Origin: Streptosporangiaceae bacterium
Lineage (GTDB): Bacteria > Actinomycetota > Actinomycetes > Streptosporangiales > Streptosporangiaceae
NCBI GenBank assembly: GCA_030041195.1
Contig: JASHOI010000087.1
Span: forward strand, 1 to 28,471
Direction of reading: 5' to 3'
DNA length: 28,471 bases
This document shows positions 25,011 to 28,471 of the stretch, in pieces. The translations under genes were made by a program, and so were the position numbers. Numbering within the stretch: the stretch's first letter is position 1; each line of letters opens with the position of its first letter. The notes under the pieces are model-generated. The model was not told where the DNA came from, made no database searches, and worked only from the letters and a program-made list of their open reading frames with translations.

Positions 25011-25241
25011 AAAATCGAATATCCGATCGGGCGTCGGCTGGGGCTGGCGGGACCAGTGGTACGCATGGAACGGCACAGCCTCGCGTCACCGGCCGCCACG
25101 CGGCCCCGGCCCGGCGGGCAGATACTCGCGAGCATATGAGCCCGGGCCGTACAACTTGGCTGGAGAGCCGGAGGTTGGCGCATTCGTGCATCGCTATCTG
25201 AACCTAATGGGCGATCGCCCCCACGGGACCCTGCCTCAGCG

Positions 25242-26333
25242 TCACTGACGGAACCACTGTGTGAAGTGCACTAGCACATGATCAAAGGCCCATGGTGCCT
25301 GCTTGATGCCCGAGCAGGTGTTGCTGTCCGATTGGCCAACGCAGCTCTTCGGCCCTTCGTTGTCCCGCTGGATGGCCCAGATGGACAGGAAGTTCATATT
25401 CATCTTCTGCTCGAACGCCAGCATTACCCGGGCGTCATGAACGGTCGTGGTCTCGTCCTTGCCGAAGTCAGAGATGCCCGGCAGCATCGTCATGGCCTCC
25501 ATCCGCCAGATCTGCTGCGAGCTCAGATGCGGATACAGTCCGGCCAGCTCGGCATGCACGGCGTTCGCGCACGTGATGGCCGTCCGGCTCATGTTCATGA
25601 CGCCCTCGTCCGGCAGGTAGTAGTCGAAAACCATGATGTTCACCGAATACACGCGTACACCGTCTGCGATGGCGTTTCGCAGCACCGCTAGCCCGGCCGA
25701 GCCCAGCCCGGTCGGTTCCACCGGCAGCGTGAACTGGATCTGCAGCCGGATTCCGTGCTGGGCCGCCCACCGCTGCGCGATCGCGATCGCCTCGTCGCGC
25801 CGGTTGATGCCGGCCGGATAGGTTTCCGCGTTGGACTCGACGTCCATGTCCAGCCGGGTCACCCCCAGTGTCTGCACCACGTGCTCGTAGACGGCCGCGA
25901 TCTGCTGCACGTTCGTGCACGAGTCGGCGATCTCGGTTCCGTGATCATGAGCTCCGAATGTGTCGGCGCTGTATCCGCCGAAGGACGGGATTACGTTTCC
26001 GCCGAGCTTGCGCAGGCTCGCGATGTCGGCGTTGTAATAGGTCAGCGGCTGGCTGGCAGCGCTGTTCCAGTCCACGGCGCAGGACTTGGTTCCCTTGGAC
26101 TGCAGGAACGCGATCGTCATGAACTTCGCGCCAGACGCCTTGGCCGTCGCGGTAATGCTGGGTGTGTCGGGAGCGAGGTAAGACTCGTAGTACGGGGCGT
26201 ACAGCCGGTACGGCAGGGGCCGCAGCCAGGAGGAGTGGGATGCGGGCGCCGCCGACGCCGCCGACGCTGCTGAGCTGGCGAGCAGCGCGACGGCCGCCGT
26301 CGCGACCATAGCCAGCCGGAATCGAGGTTGCAT
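25242..26333 (-). CDS. Secreted GH18-family chitinase-like glycosidase
   Basis: A 363-residue exported protein. A Sec signal (MQPRFRLAMVATAAVALLASSAASAASAAP, cleavage about residue 29) leads into a GH18 TIM barrel. Family motifs: VIPSFGGY at 114-121 (the SxGG strand) and LDMDVE at 161-166 (DxxDxDxE type, Asp162, Asp164, catalytic Glu166). Later strands show IQFTLP near 198, VNIMVFDYY and MEAMTMLPGI. There is no separate carbohydrate-binding domain, and the protein ends after FDHVLVHFTQWFRQ. Cysteines are few. Hydrolysis of chitin or related beta-1,4-GlcNAc polymers is expected from the family; the linker-free form resembles secreted actinobacterial chitinases. The ATG has AGGAG upstream. Expression is probably controlled by the palindrome in its promoter (26414-26430). 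Confidence 0.88.
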   Translation of the reverse strand: MQPRFRLAMVATAAVALLASSAASAASAAPASHSSWLRPLPYRLYAPYYESYLAPDTPSITATAKASGAKFMTIAFLQSKGTKSCAVDWNSAASQPLTYYNADIASLRKLGGNVIPSFGGYSADTFGAHDHGTEIADSCTNVQQIAAVYEHVVQTLGVTRLDMDVESNAETYPAGINRRDEAIAIAQRWAAQHGIRLQIQFTLPVEPTGLGSAGLAVLRNAIADGVRVYSVNIMVFDYYLPDEGVMNMSRTAITCANAVHAELAGLYPHLSSQQIWRMEAMTMLPGISDFGKDETTTVHDARVMLAFEQKMNMNFLSIWAIQRDNEGPKSCVGQSDSNTCSGIKQAPWAFDHVLVHFTQWFRQ

Positions 26334-26407
26334 AGCATCTCCTGACAGCTCGCCGGGCTGACCGGACCGGTGCGCCGCCGCCGACGCGGGGCACCAAGGT
26401 CAGACGT

Positions 26408-26436
26408 AGTCTATTAGGAAAGTTTCCTAACGTTAA
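26408..26436 (-). promoter_or_regulatory. GH18 promoter with a 17-bp palindromic operator as spacer
   Basis: TTAGGAAA-G-TTTCCTAA at 26414-26430 is a perfect palindrome of 8-bp arms. On the minus strand it is preceded directly by TTAACG (plus 26431-26436) and followed directly by TAGACT (plus 26408-26413). These act as -35 and -10 with exactly 17 bases between. A protein bound here would block RNA polymerase. As far as I recall, similar TTAGGAAA/TTTCCTAA sites precede chitin- and glucan-degradation genes in other actinobacteria; the regulator is not in this window. Confidence 0.75.
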
Positions 26437-26661
26437 GGCCCAACGCCGAAGTGCGGTGAGACTTTGCGCGAGCGCACTTGCCCCAGGTCAGGCGTCGTGT
26501 GCAGCCAGGTACTGCCGGGACGCGCCGACGGCCGGCGGTTTGGGCCGCATCGCGTGGTGCGCCATTAAGGTGGATTCCCTGGACTATGTGAGAGAGATCC
26601 GCAAAGAACAGCGTGCCGCGACCGAGGGTGGCCGATCGCGCGGCCGGGCCGGCAGGGCGTC

Positions 26662-27483
26662 ATGACCGTCACCGGCGGTCGCCCCGGGCTGATCGCGACC
26701 GATCTCGACGGGACGCTGCTTCGTCCCGACGGTTCGGTCTCGGAGCGGACTCGACGGGTGCTGTCAGCGCTCGCCGAGGCGGGGATCGAACTGGTCTTCG
26801 TCACTGCCAGGCCGCCTCGCTGGGTCGACCACCTCGCGGACCTCGTCGGCGCGCACGGAACAGTGATCTGCTGCAACGGAGCATTCGTTTATGACGTGCC
26901 GCAGCGCACCGTGATTCAGGCGCACGGAATCCCACCATCAATGGCCAGGACGATCGCTTCAGACCTGCGAGCCACGCTGCCCGGCGTCGGGTTCGCCGCG
27001 GAAATACCCGAGGGAATTTGCATGGAGCCGGACTTCCCGGCCGTGCGCCAGGAAGACGTGCCTGCCGATGGTGCATACGGGTCCGTCGACGCGATCGACC
27101 GGCCGATAGGCAAACTGCTCGCCCGCTCTCTTCAGGTTCCGGAGAACGAATTCCTGCTACGCGTTACGCAAATCGTCGGCCGAAGGGCTGAGGTGGTCTA
27201 CTCAGGGTTCGGCGGGCTTGCCGAGATCGGGCCACCGGGTGTGACGAAGGCGTCATCGCTGGTGGAGTGGTGCGCCGGGCGAGGGTTCTCTGCCAGCGAC
27301 GTTTGGGCATTCGGAGATATGCCTAACGACCTGCCGATGCTGACCTGGGCAGGAGTCTCATTCGCGGTGGCAAATGCTCATCCGGACGTTGTCGCCGCGG
27401 CGACCCGGCGTTGCGCGTCCAACGCTGAAGACGGCGTGGCATGCGTGCTGGAGTCGCTGCTCTCCGGCGCCCCCGGAACATGA
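26662..27483 (+). CDS. HAD-superfamily phosphatase, Cof type (IIB)
   Basis: A 273-residue cytosolic hydrolase. HAD motifs are complete: DLDGT at 14-18 (nucleophile Asp14, acid/base Asp16), Thr48 in VFVTARPP, Lys196 in GVTKASSL, and GDMPNDLPML at 218-227 (Asp219, Asp223). The C2B-type cap occupies about residues 80-185. Such enzymes dephosphorylate sugar phosphates, pyridoxal phosphate or nucleotides; the substrate cannot be predicted. The start is ATG 26662 with GGCAGGG upstream. It is divergent from the GH18 gene, but about 230 bases separate it from that promoter, so co-regulation is uncertain. Confidence 0.93.
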   Translation: MTVTGGRPGLIATDLDGTLLRPDGSVSERTRRVLSALAEAGIELVFVTARPPRWVDHLADLVGAHGTVICCNGAFVYDVPQRTVIQAHGIPPSMARTIASDLRATLPGVGFAAEIPEGICMEPDFPAVRQEDVPADGAYGSVDAIDRPIGKLLARSLQVPENEFLLRVTQIVGRRAEVVYSGFGGLAEIGPPGVTKASSLVEWCAGRGFSASDVWAFGDMPNDLPMLTWAGVSFAVANAHPDVVAAATRRCASNAEDGVACVLESLLSGAPGT

Positions 27484-27572
27484 TGCCCAGGCCCCTTGTG
27501 CGTGTCACGGCAGGCAGGACCTGCCCGGCGTCGATCGCCTCCGCTGACCGGTCGCCGGTGTGCACAGGCGTG

Positions 27573-27634
27573 GTGATCTTGCGGGCCATGATCCCCTCGT
27601 GACCCGGCGCCTCGCCGCGACCGCGCAAGATCAC
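27573..27634. repeat. Inverted repeat with TGATCTTG core (61 bp)
   Basis: GTGATCTTGCG (27573-27583) and CGCAAGATCAC (27624-27634) are perfectly complementary 11-bp arms around a 40-base centre. The arms share TGATCTTG/CAAGATCA with the palindrome at 24958-25010. It lies 90 bases after the HAD gene stop. Confidence 0.65.
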
Positions 27635-27677
27635 TCACTCGGTGAGCCGGATTGACCTGCAGCAGCGCGGCCATCGC

Positions 27678-27704
27678 GGCGCGCCCGTCCCGGGCGGGCG
27701 CGCC
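27678..27704. terminator. Ten-bp GC stem-loop
   Basis: GGCGCGCCCG (27678-27687) and CGGGCGCGCC (27695-27704) pair perfectly with a 7-base loop. No T-run follows. It may stop transcription coming from the HAD gene or isolate the glycosyltransferase; the 195-base distance from the HAD stop makes the role uncertain. Confidence 0.5.
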
Positions 27705-27948
27705 TGGCGCAGCCCAACCTGGAAGGAGGACGCACCCTGCCCTCCTCAGCCGGGACTCACGGCCTCGATCCGTGGCCGCAAGGCTGTGGCCGGGCTGCTG
27801 CGCGTTTTGTGGTCAGGGGTGGGCTGTACCGCTTTTGGACGCTGGGCCGGGTCGCGGGTGGTGTCGGGGCTGGCGGGGTAATGTCGCGGTCGGCCGGCGG
27901 GTAATGCTGGCCGTTTGGGCCGTGTGCGGGTCGCGGGATGGATGGCTG

Positions 27949-28471
27949 ATGCGGATCACTCTGCTCACGATCGGGGCTTATGGTGATACGGCGCCGTTTG
28001 TGGCGCTGGCGGTGCGGCTGCGGCGGGCTGGTCACCGGGTGGTGCTGGCGGCCCGGCCGGATTTTGCTGGGCTGGCCGCGGATTACGGTGTGGATTTCGC
28101 TCCGGTTGGCCGTGCGTACCGGCCGTTCATCACCGGCGCGGCCGGGGCGTCCGCGGTGGGATCGGGTCATCTGCTGCGCCAGTTGCGCTACGGGATGATG
28201 CAGCGCAGGTATGTCGCTGACCGGGTCAGCGGTGATGCCTGGGCGGCGGCCGGGGGCGCGGAGGCGATCATCTGCAAATACAGCTGGATCACCGGGTACA
28301 CGATCGCGGAGAAACTCGGTATTCCGTGCGCGGCGGCGATGTTGTTCCCGCTGACTCCCACCGGGGCGTTCCCGAGTTTTTTGTTCGGCGGGGGCAAGGA
28401 CCGCGGCGTTGTGCTGAACCGGCTGGGCTGGGAGCTGACCGGGCAGGTGGTCTGGCAGTTGCTGCGCCGTC
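27949..28471 (+). CDS. UGT/MGT-type glycosyltransferase (3' partial)
   Basis: The N-terminal 174 residues of a family-1 (GT-B, Glyco_transf_28) glycosyltransferase; the frame is open to the window end. It opens MRITLLTIGAYGDTAPFVALAVRLRRAGHRVVLAARPDF, close to the sterol/macrolide glucosyltransferase start (ITLLT.GS.GDVQPFVALA..L..AGH.V). Later segments FAGLAADYGVDFAPVGR and AIICKYSWITGYTIAEKLGIPCAAAMLFPLTPTGAFPSF match the N-domain that binds the acceptor. Likely substrates are hydrophobic acceptors such as sterols, macrolides, polyketides or glycolipids, with a nucleotide sugar donor. The start is ATG 27949; two nearby ATGs are out of frame. Codons ending in T (GGT, GCT, GAT, TTT) are more frequent than in the neighbouring genes, a possible sign of recent transfer. 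Confidence 0.88.
   Translation, partial: MRITLLTIGAYGDTAPFVALAVRLRRAGHRVVLAARPDFAGLAADYGVDFAPVGRAYRPFITGAAGASAVGSGHLLRQLRYGMMQRRYVADRVSGDAWAAAGGAEAIICKYSWITGYTIAEKLGIPCAAAMLFPLTPTGAFPSFLFGGGKDRGVVLNRLGWELTGQVVWQLLRR

Larger units (their letters stand above)
24693..25241. other. Intergenic region, 549 bp, between phasin-like and GH18 genes
   Basis: It contains the phasin promoter (24718-24756) and the bulged 53-base palindrome (24958-25010), both listed separately. AAACGC/GCGTTT near 24914-24937 is another small inverted repeat. From 25011 to 25241 no coding signal or strong structure was recognised; a 43-codon frame from ATG 25008 starts inside the palindrome and has no ribosome site. Confidence 0.5.
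27484..27948. other. Intergenic region, 465 bp, with decayed or structured DNA
   Basis: It holds the inverted repeat at 27573-27634, the GC stem-loop at 27678-27704, and two GGGTAATG copies near 27875 and 27900. A good ribosome-site-like GGAAGGAGG (27722-27730) is not followed by an ATG or GTG start at the right distance. Short open frames exist on both strands, but none shows recognisable protein features. It may be a recombination or insertion scar. Confidence 0.45.

Noticed and set aside
25008..25139. Small open frame of 43 codons starting inside the 53-base palindrome
   Set aside because: No ribosome binding site, start codon within the hairpin arm, and no recognisable protein features.
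27484..27634. Minus-strand frame reading MARKITTPVHTGD..., possibly a transposase or toxin fragment
   Set aside because: No family recognised, it overlaps the HAD gene 3' end, and part of it is formed by the inverted repeat.
27642..27881. 79-codon plus-strand open frame before the glycosyltransferase
   Set aside because: No ribosome site at its start, contains the GC stem-loop, and the translated sequence is Arg/Gly/Trp-rich without any motif.

Overview
The window is very GC-rich (about 70% by eye) and nearly every gene has G/C at third codon positions. Together with GTG starts, ATGA/GTGA gene overlaps and families such as DUF1707, YtrA-type GntR and tricorn-like S41 proteases, this points to a high-GC actinobacterium, probably a Streptosporangiales-like or related filamentous soil actinomycete. 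The species cannot be named from sequence alone. No tRNA, rRNA, CRISPR array or transposase gene was seen.

Left part (1-10284): a MacB/FtsX-type ABC export system (two large permeases, the first cut by the window edge, and one ATPase with an AbrB-like tail) is followed by acetate kinase and phosphoketolase. The last two form a translationally coupled phosphoketolase-acetate kinase module (xylulose-5-P/fructose-6-P to acetyl-P to acetate plus ATP). The phosphoketolase reading frame is broken by one base near its N-terminus. Directly behind it lies a decayed C-terminal fragment of an APC-family permease, which also overlaps the tail of an opposing DUF1707 gene.

Middle (9838-15854, minus strand): a compact GntR(YtrA-like)-ABC ATPase-membrane permease-DUF1707 operon with overlapping genes and a palindromic operator on its promoter, then a 1127-residue tricorn-type protease with a complete catalytic set. 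Divergent from the protease is a secreted protein built of eight cysteine-containing repeats, possibly a beta-propeller. Then come a dodecin, a membrane protein of unknown role, and an orphan P22-antirepressor-like protein.

Right part (19536-28471): a three-gene membrane cluster of unknown function, with a TM-anchored Pro-rich protein, a MsrQ/ferric-reductase-like heme-domain protein lacking one canonical heme ligand, and a TM-anchored extracytoplasmic protein. This is the best candidate for an undescribed system. After it come a VC0807-like membrane protein, an EamA transporter, a phasin/coiled-coil protein with a SAP-like tail, a secreted GH18 chitinase-like protein whose promoter spacer is exactly a 17-bp palindrome, a Cof-type HAD phosphatase, and the start of a UGT/MGT-type glycosyltransferase that runs off the end. 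Two inverted repeats sharing a TGATCTTG core bracket the GH18-HAD pair.
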